IMG/VR virus record: IMGVR_UViG_3300047510_002126
Span: 1-24,481 of that record
DNA from: a virus
DNA length: 24,481 nt
Strand: one strand, 5' to 3'
The position numbers and the translations under genes are program-made. The notes under the pieces are model-generated. The model did not search any database, was not told where the DNA came from, and worked only from the letters and a program-made list of their open reading frames with translations. Positions 1-7,918 of the stretch are shown here, piece after piece. How positions within the stretch are numbered: the first letter of the stretch is position 1; every line of letters begins with the position of its first letter.

Positions 1-2
1 AT

Positions 3-236
3 CTGGGTTCAAGATTGAATGCATTATTGTTCGAACCAATGAATCCTTTGACGGAAAACAGTATACAAAACGAAATTGCTCTGATGCTTGAAGCCTATGA
101 ACCTAGAGTAATTTTGCAAAAGGTGAATGTGGAAGCAGATGATGCTAGGAATGCCTACAATGTGACAATAAGTTTCTTCTTACAAAATGCTACCACACCA
201 ACATCAATAACAATACTTTTAGAGAGAAACCGATAA
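3..236 (+). CDS. 25: Baseplate wedge gp25-like protein (GPW/gp25 family), 5'-truncated
   Basis: The frame is open from the first complete codon at position 3, so the true start lies outside the window; 77 residues are visible. The visible part carries the family's typical features: a hydrophobic LLFEP motif near its start, a helix (SIQNEIALMLEAYEPRV) leading into 'EPRV', and a closing beta region ending in LLERNR. In T4, gp25 is a small wedge protein that packs with gp6 and gp53 near the sheath-initiation site, and its fold resembles the lysozyme-like GPW family. The TTG at 15 lies inside the conserved region, so it is not a credible start. The stop is followed immediately by the gp6 ATG, as expected for co-expressed wedge genes. 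The family call is from remembered family pattern and context. Confidence 0.85.
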   Translation: MGSRLNALLFEPMNPLTENSIQNEIALMLEAYEPRVILQKVNVEADDARNAYNVTISFFLQNATTPTSITILLERNR

Positions 237-2312
237 ATGGCTGGAGCAAATAGCAATATTCAGATAACGGATTTGGATTTTAATGACATTAAAACCAATC
301 TGAAGAACTATCTAAAGTCACAAAACGCTTTAAAAGACTACAATTTTGAAGGTTCAGCACTCTCTGTACTATTAGACATACTTTCATATAATACGCAATA
401 CAATGCATATTATTTGAACATGGTTGCAAATGAGATGTTCTTAGACTCCGCAATTCAGAGAGAATCTGTTGTTTCATTAGCAAAATTACTGAATTATACA
501 CCAAAATCCGCAATTGCACCTGAGGCCACTATTAATGTTCTCGTCAATCAAGTCACAGATGCATCACTAACACTACCAAAGAATACACAATTTTTATCTG
601 AAAATATCGATGGTGTCAACTACAATTTTGTTACAACAGATGCATCAACTGTTGCCGTTTCTGGCCAACAAGCATTATTTTCAAATGTATCAATAAAACA
701 AGGTATTGTTGAATCAATATCATATGAAGTCGATTCAACTACAAATCCAACTTATACATTCTCTATTCCAGATGAAAATGTTGACACCACAACACTTTTG
801 GTATCGATACAACAATCCATTTCAAATACAACATCTGAAATCTATACAAAAGCATCAGATGTTTTGTTGTTAACAGGTGATTCAACAGTTTATTTCTTGC
901 AAGAGAGTGTTAATGGATTGTATGAAATTAATTTTGGTGATGGTATACTTGGTAAACAACTTGTGGATGGTAACATTGTCAACCTAAGTTACTTGTCCAC
1001 AAACGGTTCGGCTTCTGCTGGCGCAAATAGTTTCATCAATATGGACGCAATTGGAGGATTCTCCAATGTTGTGGTTACAGCTGTGCAAGCAACATCTTAT
1101 GGGCAAGATAAAGAATCCGTAAGTTCGATAAAGTTTCAGGCACCAAAGTCTTTCTCTGCACAGAAACGTGCAGTAACTAAAGAAGATTATATCACCGCAA
1201 TTCAACAGAACAACTTGGGTTATTCTTTTGATGCTGTCAACGTTTGGGGTGGGCAAGAAAATGATACGCCAATTTATGGACAAGTTTTCGTTTGTTTAAA
1301 ACCAGCAGGTTCTTACAATCTGACACAACTACAAAAACAGAAACTGATACAAGACGTTATCCGACCAATTTCTGTTCTGACAGTTACACCAACAATTGTG
1401 GACCCAGACTACACATACCTACAACTGACTGTAAATGTGTTGTATGATCCAAGTAAAACAAACTTGACTTCTTCACAAATTAAAACAAACGTAAAAAATG
1501 CGATTTCTAATTTGGCTGTAAGTCAGTTGAATACTTTCAATTCAACATTCAACATTACAAATTTCAATAATGCAGTCAACAATGTTAGCCCATCAATCAT
1601 TACAAATGAAATAAATCTACAAGTTCAGAAAAAATTCTTGCCAATTTTGACCGTGCCGACGACATATAATTTGTATTATGGAACATCACTCAAAAAAGGT
1701 ATGTTTCAAAGCGGAATTAGTACATCACCATCATTGCAATTCAGAGATATAGACAATTTAATAACAATTATTAATGGTGTACAGATTGAAGAAGTTCCTT
1801 CATCAACTGGTGGTATTGATTCAATTTCAATTATTAATCCAGGTTTTGGTTATCAGATCGCACCAACAATTCAAATTCTTGGTGACGGAATTGGTGCAAC
1901 AGCTGAGAGTACAATTTCTGCCACAGGTACTCTAAAGTCGATTAATATAACCAACAAAGGTTCTGGTTATACCAGTGCGATTGTTAAGATCACACCAAAA
2001 TCAAATGATACCACAGGCCAATTAGGTGCTGCAATTGCAAATCTTGAAGGTCGTTATGGCACATTAAGATCATATTATAATAATAACGAAAACGTGAAGG
2101 TCATATTGAATGGTTCTGTTGGCACAGTCGATTATAACTTGGGTGTTATCACACTTGAAAACTTCAATCCTTATGGTGTACAGAATGATCTTGGTCAACT
2201 AACAGTTTCTGCAAATCCAACAACGTCGATTATCTCATCAACTTATAATAGGATCATCACAGTAGATCCATTTGATCCGAATTCGATTATTGTCAACGTA
2301 ACAGCTAAGTAA
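237..2312 (+). CDS. 6: Baseplate wedge subunit gp6 (baseplate J-like)
   Basis: The protein has 691 residues, close to T4 gp6 (about 660). Residues 10-95 carry the characteristic gp6/gpJ start: an acidic hydrophobic segment (ITDLDFNDIKTNLKNYL), then NYNTQ-type helices, a YLNMVANEMFLDSA motif and a KLLNYTPKS turn. gp6 forms the inter-wedge ring that holds the six baseplate wedges together around the hub. The gene starts on the base after the gp25 stop, with GAGAGAAA upstream as a weak ribosome site, and ends one base before the gp7-like gene. Near the C-terminus, about residues 525-590, lie two copies of a module with GFGY and GSGY, absent from my memory of T4 gp6 and also found in three other baseplate proteins here. 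Identification is strong from sequence pattern and gene order. Confidence 0.9.
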   Translation: MAGANSNIQITDLDFNDIKTNLKNYLKSQNALKDYNFEGSALSVLLDILSYNTQYNAYYLNMVANEMFLDSAIQRESVVSLAKLLNYTPKSAIAPEATINVLVNQVTDASLTLPKNTQFLSENIDGVNYNFVTTDASTVAVSGQQALFSNVSIKQGIVESISYEVDSTTNPTYTFSIPDENVDTTTLLVSIQQSISNTTSEIYTKASDVLLLTGDSTVYFLQESVNGLYEINFGDGILGKQLVDGNIVNLSYLSTNGSASAGANSFINMDAIGGFSNVVVTAVQATSYGQDKESVSSIKFQAPKSFSAQKRAVTKEDYITAIQQNNLGYSFDAVNVWGGQENDTPIYGQVFVCLKPAGSYNLTQLQKQKLIQDVIRPISVLTVTPTIVDPDYTYLQLTVNVLYDPSKTNLTSSQIKTNVKNAISNLAVSQLNTFNSTFNITNFNNAVNNVSPSIITNEINLQVQKKFLPILTVPTTYNLYYGTSLKKGMFQSGISTSPSLQFRDIDNLITIINGVQIEEVPSSTGGIDSISIINPGFGYQIAPTIQILGDGIGATAESTISATGTLKSINITNKGSGYTSAIVKITPKSNDTTGQLGAAIANLEGRYGTLRSYYNNNENVKVILNGSVGTVDYNLGVITLENFNPYGVQNDLGQLTVSANPTTSIISSTYNRIITVDPFDPNSIIVNVTAK

Positions 2313-2313
2313 A

Positions 2314-2532
2314 ATGATTCCTGATTTTCAGAAGACTTCGTTACTAATACCTTCTCAACTTCCCTCTTTTGTGAGGGAAAATCCGGACTATGACAAGTTC
2401 GTTACGTTCTTGCAGGCATACTATGAATGGATGGAAGAGAATGGTAATGTCACAGAGAGAAGTAAAAACATTCTCAACTATAAAGATATTGATAGAACAT
2501 CAGAAGAATTTATAGAATATTTTTACGAATGA
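2314..2532 (+). CDS. 7: Baseplate wedge gp7-like protein, N-terminal fragment (frame breaks at about 2522)
   Basis: This open frame of 72 codons starts MIPDFQKTSLLIPSQLPSFV and contains the conserved pattern DYDKFVTFLQAYYEWMEENG, which resembles the C-terminal domain of T4 gp7 (the 'FEAFCEAYIQYLSDGYG' region). It stops at TGA 2530-2532 in mid-domain. Reading on in the +1 frame from the T run at 2520-2524 restores the expected continuation EYFTNEFLQYFPQEVL, so this is the front of one long gene, not an independent small gene. A single extra T in a five-T run explains the shift. Without the shifts the gene would be 2314-5112, about 932 residues. It lacks the large N-terminal half of T4 gp7. The gene starts one base after the gp6 stop. 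Confidence 0.7.
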   Translation: MIPDFQKTSLLIPSQLPSFVRENPDYDKFVTFLQAYYEWMEENGNVTERSKNILNYKDIDRTSEEFIEYFYE

Positions 2533-2737
2533 GTTCCTTCAGTATTTTCCACAAGAAGTTTTAATTGATAAACGTACTGCTGTAAAGTATGCTCGTCAAC
2601 TATACTACACAAAAGGTACACCAGCATCTTATCAATTCTTGTTCAGAATTTTATACGATTCCGATTTCGATATCTTCTATACAAAAGATGCAGTTTTAAA
2701 AGCTTCTGATGGTTCTTGGTATGTTGCAAGAAGTTGA
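2522..2737 (+). other. Middle segment of the gp7-like gene in the shifted (+1) frame
   Basis: Between the two open pieces of the gp7-like gene, the second frame (codons from 2522) is open up to TGA 2735-2737. It encodes well-formed, conserved-looking protein: NEFLQYFPQEVLIDKRTAVK, then KGTPASYQFLFRILYDSDFD and YTKDAVLKASDGSWYVARS. This matches T4 gp7 in the patterns DKRxAV and STKGIEASYKFLFKVLYN. At the far end, inserting one base near 2733 (AGT TGA CAA becomes AGT TTG ACA A) returns the reading to the original frame. The two shifts therefore cancel. The most economical reading is one extra T at 2520-2524 and one missing T at 2734-2735, from sequencing or assembly error or a recent double mutation. 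Confidence 0.75.
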
Positions 2738-5112
2738 CAACAGGCAATAAAAATTTCTTAAAAGTTAATAACTATAGACTGTTTGGTGAAACAACAAAGT
2801 CGATTGCAACAATTGAAAATGTAACATCGACAGGCAATAGAGTTGAAGTATTTATTTCAGACATTACAAGATTGTTTCAGTCTGGTGAATTTGTTAGAGT
2901 AGTTGATACAAACAACCAAGACGTTTTGTTTGGTGGTCAACCACTCAGAGCAAAAATTGTCGGTCAAATTAGTCAGATAAGAATTGATCCAAATAGAAGA
3001 GGTTTATTGTATCAAACTGGTGATCCTGTAGTAATTTATGGTGGTCTGAACTCTGCCAATGGAGTTGGTGCATCTGCAACAGTTGGAGCAACAACATCAG
3101 GATCGATTCAACGTATCAACGTTGTTGATGGAGCTTATGGATTTAGAACTGATCCAAATACAATTATTTCTATCACAAATGCACCTGGAGCTTCTGCTGC
3201 GGTTGGTTCCGTAGATCCAAATCCAACAAAAACTGCAAACGTTACTTTATTATCTATAGAAGCCATCAATCCAAAAAGATTTGTCACAATTGGCAACACA
3301 AATTATGGTTTCACAAATGTAGCTTCAGCAAATGCAAATACCAGATTATCTGATGCATTTAGTTTCACTCAATTTGCAGCATATCCAATATCTTCTGTTA
3401 TTGTTACAAATGGTGGTGGTGGAATCAGAACTATTCCAACAGTGCAAGCAACATCTGTATATCAAAATGATTTAGGTGATTCAATTGATCTTGGTAATTT
3501 AGGCATACTCTCACCAATTCAAATTTTAAATGGTGGGCATGGTTATCAAGCAAATGATCAAATTGTTTTTTCTGGTGGATCTGGTGTTGGTGCTCGAGCA
3601 AATGTGGTGGCTGTTTCTAACACAGGTTCTATTACAGATGTTGAATACGTTTATGGTCCTGTGAGAGATTATCCACTTGGTGGTTTAGGTTATTCAGAAT
3701 TATCTATACCAACAGTAACTGTGCAATCAGCCAATGTGCAAGCCGCAAATGCAAGTTTGGTTGTTCCTGGTGTACTTGGTAGAGGTGCAACATTCTCTCT
3801 TGTAACAGATAGAACAGGTGCAGTAACAACAATTAACATTAGTAATCCAGGTGAAGAGTATGTTTCTGCACCTGGCGTTTCTTTAAAAGTTGAAGATATT
3901 TTAGTTTCCAATGTTGGTTCATCAGTAATACAAAGTGGAGATGTTATTTTCCAAGGAGTTGATGCAAACACCTCGACATATTTGGCATATATAGATTCTT
4001 TTTCTGTATATCAATTCAATGCTGACCCAGCACAAACGATATACAACTTGCGTGTCTATAATTACAACTCAACACCAAATACTGCATTACCACTAAGAAC
4101 AGAAAACAATGTTAACTTACAAATGGTTGGCGCAGCACTAGATTCGAACTACAATTCTAGCGGCGTCAGAAGATATGGTGATGGTAACGCAAGAGCTAAT
4201 GCATCTTTCTTGAATGGACTAGTTGTAAGTCAAGGGCAATACCTAAACTCAAGAGGTAAACCAAGTTCTTCGGACGTATTGCAAAGTAAAATCTATAACA
4301 ACTTCACTTATATAATCAGTGTCGAAAAAGAAATTGAAAAGTATAGAGAAATTCTACTGAACCTGTTGCACCCAACAGGAATGAATTTCTTAGGTCGTTA
4401 TGTATTGAGATCGAATACCGATTATCAACTCGACACTTACAGTGCAGTATTCCAAGGTTACCCATTAGACTACTATACAGGTTATACCGGTACGCAAGCA
4501 CACATTTATACTAGTTTTACAAATGGCAGTAACAACATAGTTTATTTTGATGACTTAGCTGGTGCAAATCTTGCCAACATCATATTTGCAAACACAGATA
4601 CACTTGTTCTGAAAACAACAAATGGTCCACAGGTATCTTCAAAAGTTATTTCTGTTGATAGTGCTGCAAATACAGTAACACTCGAAAACAATGTTTGGTT
4701 GACTTATGCTAATGTTGCATTCGTATCTGGCAATTCTGGTTCGAACGTCATAAATATTAGATCATTGACCAGTGCTTATAATATTGTGAACAATGGTCAG
4801 TATAGTAACACAGATTATCCGATCAAAGATATCGTTTATGTTGGCGATACAATTTTGGTGGACAACAACACAAGTAAGGTTGTACAGAGTGTTGACTTTG
4901 AAAACGATAAGATTTATTTGACAGCGAATCTAACATCAAATGTTGGTAATACATTAATGTCAGTCAACAGAACATTCATTGCAAACACTGCACTGAACTC
5001 AAGACAGATATTCATTTATGGTGCAGTTGGGCAAGTTTATATACCGGAACTTACAACAGAAGATGGACTTTCAATAACAACTGAAGATGGTAGAACACTT
5101 CTATTAGGATAA
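2716..5112 (+). CDS. 7: Baseplate wedge gp7-like protein, main C-terminal part
   Basis: This is the large remainder of the gp7-like wedge gene. The open frame reaches back to 2716, but the TTG there is only an accident of the frame break. Authentic protein in this frame begins near 2734 with LTTGNKNFLKVNNYRLFGET, continuing the shifted segment before it. In the T4 baseplate gp7 joins gp6, gp8 and gp10 within each wedge; that role is taken from the family. The central region (from about 3110 to 3900) holds several GGxGY-like modules (GAYGF, GGGGI, GGHGY, GEEY), giving a beta-rich low-complexity appearance. The segment at about 4300-4420 (VEKEIEKYREILLNLLHPTG) resembles the T4 gp7 'VIRFVHPVGFGF' region. 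The end carries a short duplicated TEDG motif. It is followed after three bases by the next gene. Confidence 0.7.
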   Translation: MVCCKKLTTGNKNFLKVNNYRLFGETTKSIATIENVTSTGNRVEVFISDITRLFQSGEFVRVVDTNNQDVLFGGQPLRAKIVGQISQIRIDPNRRGLLYQTGDPVVIYGGLNSANGVGASATVGATTSGSIQRINVVDGAYGFRTDPNTIISITNAPGASAAVGSVDPNPTKTANVTLLSIEAINPKRFVTIGNTNYGFTNVASANANTRLSDAFSFTQFAAYPISSVIVTNGGGGIRTIPTVQATSVYQNDLGDSIDLGNLGILSPIQILNGGHGYQANDQIVFSGGSGVGARANVVAVSNTGSITDVEYVYGPVRDYPLGGLGYSELSIPTVTVQSANVQAANASLVVPGVLGRGATFSLVTDRTGAVTTINISNPGEEYVSAPGVSLKVEDILVSNVGSSVIQSGDVIFQGVDANTSTYLAYIDSFSVYQFNADPAQTIYNLRVYNYNSTPNTALPLRTENNVNLQMVGAALDSNYNSSGVRRYGDGNARANASFLNGLVVSQGQYLNSRGKPSSSDVLQSKIYNNFTYIISVEKEIEKYREILLNLLHPTGMNFLGRYVLRSNTDYQLDTYSAVFQGYPLDYYTGYTGTQAHIYTSFTNGSNNIVYFDDLAGANLANIIFANTDTLVLKTTNGPQVSSKVISVDSAANTVTLENNVWLTYANVAFVSGNSGSNVINIRSLTSAYNIVNNGQYSNTDYPIKDIVYVGDTILVDNNTSKVVQSVDFENDKIYLTANLTSNVGNTLMSVNRTFIANTALNSRQIFIYGAVGQVYIPELTTEDGLSITTEDGRTLLLG

Positions 5113-5115
5113 AAA

Positions 5116-6528
5116 ATGTCAACAGTAAAAATTACAGACTTAGCATCAAAAACGCTGGCAACAAACACTGCAAATACAATATTTGTTGGTGTGGACTTGC
5201 CGAGTGGTGTAACAGGAAAATATACAGCCAAAGACTTAGTTGATAATCTGTATGCGAATGATCCTTTGAACATTGGTGATTCAATTATATTTGCTGACAG
5301 TACCACACAAAACACCTCTTTTGCTGCGGCCGCATCATATGCAAACGCTGCATTCTTAAGAGCCAATGCGGCATATGGTTCACAGAACACAACAGGAACT
5401 TATGCGAATGCTGCATTCTTGGTAGCAAATACACCACACGCTATTGCAAACTCTGCTGCATTATATGCAAATGGTGCTTTCATTCAAGCCAATGCTGCAT
5501 TCTTGGTAGCAAATACACCTACACATGTAGCCAACTCAGCAGCACTTTATGCGAACGGAGCTTTCGCAAAGGCAAATGCCGCACTGGCCAATACAACAGG
5601 AACTTTTGCTGGTGATCTGACAATTACGGGCAACACACAAACTCAAGCAATTAATACTGGTAACTTAACTGTAGTTGGAACATCGGCAGTATCCGGCAAT
5701 GCAAACTTTGCTGGTATAATTAATGTGACTGGTGCAGTGAACATGAATGCAACACTCGTTCTTGCCAACTCCAATTTCTCTGCAACGGAAGCTGCCTTCA
5801 GAATTACAGCAGCAGGAAATTCACAACCTGTAACACAGGCCGGTACAATGTTGCAAATAACCGGCAAATCAAACACGCCGACCAGAGTGCTTATTGATTC
5901 TTTTGGTACATCAAATGCATCCTATTCTCTTATTGCTGGTAGAACTGCCAGAGGTACAGTAGATGCACCAGCACCAACACAGAACAACGATATACTATTG
6001 CGTATTGCTGGTAACTCATATGGTAATACAGGATACGCACCATTTGGTGATGCAAGAATCGATTTTGTTGCTTCTGAAGATCATTCAGACACCGCTCGTG
6101 GTTCTAGAATAAGATTTTGGAATACACCAAATGGTTCAAATGTTGTTAATGAAATTGCTTCGTTTAATGCCGATTCTGTGTATTTTACTGGTACCGTGTC
6201 ACCAGAAAAAGGATTCGTCTATACACCAAGAATATTAGGTCCTCAGACTGCAATCACTATTGACTTTGCAACAAATTCAATGATCAGAGCAACATTCAGT
6301 TCAACATTGACAATCTCTTTCTCAAACTATACATATGGTAAAGTTGTTGAGGCATGGATAACAAACACCGCAGGCACAGGCCAAACAATTAACCTTGGTG
6401 TCTTGGCAAATAACTCCACAACAGGTTCTGCAACACTATCTGTTGCATCAAATAGATCAGCAAAGTTACAGTACTTCAGTATTGACGGCGATTTAGCAAA
6501 TACTTTCTGTGCAATAACTTACGCTTAA
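5116..6528 (+). CDS. Repeat-containing virion / tail-fibre protein
   Basis: The protein has 470 residues and no recognised enzyme motif. The N-terminal region (about residues 3-60, KITDLASKTLATN...KYTAKDLVDNL) has the look of the attachment domain common to marine T4-like fibre proteins. Residues about 73-163 are a run of alanine- and asparagine-rich repeats (YANAAFLRANAAY, YANGAFIQANAAF), probably an extended trimeric rod. The remainder is beta-rich and ends in a compact hydrophobic C-terminal domain. The same repeat type occurs in the 1019-residue fibre gene at 15317. The gene lies between gp7-like and gp8 genes, so a baseplate-attached fibre is likely. TTAGGATAAAAAATG gives a good ribosome site for the chosen start. 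The exact role and receptor are unknown. Confidence 0.7.
   Translation: MSTVKITDLASKTLATNTANTIFVGVDLPSGVTGKYTAKDLVDNLYANDPLNIGDSIIFADSTTQNTSFAAAASYANAAFLRANAAYGSQNTTGTYANAAFLVANTPHAIANSAALYANGAFIQANAAFLVANTPTHVANSAALYANGAFAKANAALANTTGTFAGDLTITGNTQTQAINTGNLTVVGTSAVSGNANFAGIINVTGAVNMNATLVLANSNFSATEAAFRITAAGNSQPVTQAGTMLQITGKSNTPTRVLIDSFGTSNASYSLIAGRTARGTVDAPAPTQNNDILLRIAGNSYGNTGYAPFGDARIDFVASEDHSDTARGSRIRFWNTPNGSNVVNEIASFNADSVYFTGTVSPEKGFVYTPRILGPQTAITIDFATNSMIRATFSSTLTISFSNYTYGKVVEAWITNTAGTGQTINLGVLANNSTTGSATLSVASNRSAKLQYFSIDGDLANTFCAITYA
5329..5604 (+). repeat. YANGAF/QANAAF coding repeats in the 470-residue fibre
   Basis: At least four imperfect copies of a (S/T)xYANxAFxxANAAx unit are encoded here, separated by short linkers such as NTTGT and NTPHAIANSAAL. 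They are related at nucleotide level to the repeats at about 16996-17710 in the 1019-residue fibre gene, where phrases such as GCTGCATTCTT recur. Boundaries are approximate. Confidence 0.7.
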
Positions 6529-6534
6529 TAAATA
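6527..6534 (+). promoter_or_regulatory. Possible T4-type late promoter (AATAAATA)
   Basis: AATAAATA fits the NATAAATA late-promoter pattern described for T4-like cyanophages. It overlaps the stop codon of the 470-residue fibre gene and lies just before the gp8 start at 6542. About nine such matches occur on the + strand, roughly what chance predicts in DNA this AT-rich, so position is the only real support. No Shine-Dalgarno sequence is visible before gp8. Confidence 0.3.
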
Positions 6535-6541
6535 ACTCACT

Positions 6542-7909
6542 ATGACAAATAAAATCGTAATCACACCTGAAGCTAAGCTCTTACAAGTGCAACAGAGTTA
6601 TTATGCGCCTGTTGCCGTAATCGCAGCAAAAAACAATTTGCCTGTTGAAACAAACTATTGTTTTCTTTCCAGAGTTGATCCGTGGCCAGTAGCAAATACA
6701 CCACCTGTTCCAGGATTAGATCAGAAGAGTAGAAAAGAAATCTTCAAAAATATCTTTGCAGTTAAAAAAGTAAACACATCAGATATTTCTCCAGTCATTC
6801 AACGAATAAATTGGGAATCAGGAACAATTTTTGATTACTATCGTGACGACATTAATATGTTGGAACAAGATGTAAATGGAAATTTAGTTTACAATTTCTA
6901 TGTTAAGAATAGATACGATCAAGTCTTTAAGTGTTTGTGGAACGGCAACGGTGTGCCAGCAACAGATGAACCAATGTTCACACCCGGCACATACGGAACA
7001 AATAACATTTATGTCGGTTCGGATGGTTACAAATGGAAATTTATCTATTCGATTGACACCGGTTTAAAAGTTAAATTCATGGATACAAAGTGGATGCCTG
7101 TTGGTGTCAGCACAACTTCATTGAATGCATTAACAGCTCCAGAAGGTATTGGTGGAGTTGAAGTTATAAATGTTTACAATGGTGGTTCTGGTTACGATGC
7201 ACCCAATGCAACGATTACTGTAACTGTAACTGGTGATGGCAATGGTGTAGTTGCAACGGCCAACACATCAAACGGATCTATTATAGATATTATCGTTACA
7301 AATCCTGGTGCAAATTATACGTATGCAAACGTAACTATCACATCAGCCTTAGGTAGTGGTGTTGTTGCATATGCAAATACATCACCTGTCGGCGGCCACG
7401 GTTTTGATCCAATTTCTGAACTTGGTTGTTCACATGTTATGTATTCAGTTGAGTTTAATGGTTCTGAAGGCGGTGAAATACCAACCGATATCGACTTTCA
7501 CCAATTAGGTTTGGTGGTAAATCCAACTTCTAAACAAACAACTCCAAATCCTGCAACCGGTTCAATCTATAGAACAACGACCGATTTGGTTGTTGCTCCA
7601 GGTTTTGGTACTTTCCAAAAGGATGAAATTGTTTATCAAGGTTCTTCTTTAGTTGCAGCAACATTTACTGCAAAAGTTTTAAGTTTCGATGTTGCAAGCA
7701 ATGTACTTAGACTCATAAATACAACAGGCACACCAGCACTTAATGGTTCCGTTTACGGAAACACATCATCAACAGCAAGAACTGTACTAACCGTCAGTTA
7801 TCCAAACTTTGTTTTATTCTCTGGTTACTTGGCATATATAGAAAATAGAGAAAGCATTCAAAGAAGTTTTGACGGCATAGAACAATATAGATTCGTATTA
7901 GGTTACTAA
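6542..7909 (+). CDS. 8: Baseplate wedge subunit gp8
   Basis: The protein has 455 residues, against 334 in T4 gp8. Patterns shared with T4 gp8 are NYCFLSRVDPW (T4 'FITFGRSEPW') near residues 40-50, a KCLW/RCL segment, SDGYKWKFIYSI (T4 'GDGYVWEYLFEI') near residue 160, and a C-terminal GYLAYIENRESI (T4 'GEMIYMENRPPI') with a final hydrophobic strand. gp8 is a dimeric beta-sandwich wedge protein that contacts gp7 and gp10. Much of the extra length is explained by an insertion at about residues 205-290 containing GGSGY, GANY and GGHGF modules, the same type seen in gp6 and the gp7-like protein. The position after gp7 repeats T4 order. The stop is followed by AAAGGA and the next start. Confidence 0.85.
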   Translation: MTNKIVITPEAKLLQVQQSYYAPVAVIAAKNNLPVETNYCFLSRVDPWPVANTPPVPGLDQKSRKEIFKNIFAVKKVNTSDISPVIQRINWESGTIFDYYRDDINMLEQDVNGNLVYNFYVKNRYDQVFKCLWNGNGVPATDEPMFTPGTYGTNNIYVGSDGYKWKFIYSIDTGLKVKFMDTKWMPVGVSTTSLNALTAPEGIGGVEVINVYNGGSGYDAPNATITVTVTGDGNGVVATANTSNGSIIDIIVTNPGANYTYANVTITSALGSGVVAYANTSPVGGHGFDPISELGCSHVMYSVEFNGSEGGEIPTDIDFHQLGLVVNPTSKQTTPNPATGSIYRTTTDLVVAPGFGTFQKDEIVYQGSSLVAATFTAKVLSFDVASNVLRLINTTGTPALNGSVYGNTSSTARTVLTVSYPNFVLFSGYLAYIENRESIQRSFDGIEQYRFVLGY

Positions 7910-7918
7910 AGGAAAAAA

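Noticed and set aside
2716-2733. TTG at 2716 as the genuine start of a separate gene
   Set aside because: The six residues it adds (MVCCKK) replace well-formed conserved sequence in the other frame; the open frame starts there only because of the shift.
2514-2740. Programmed ribosomal frameshifting in the gp7-like gene
   Set aside because: Two opposite shifts within 215 bases would be needed, and neither site is a classical slippery heptamer; homopolymer indels explain it more simply.
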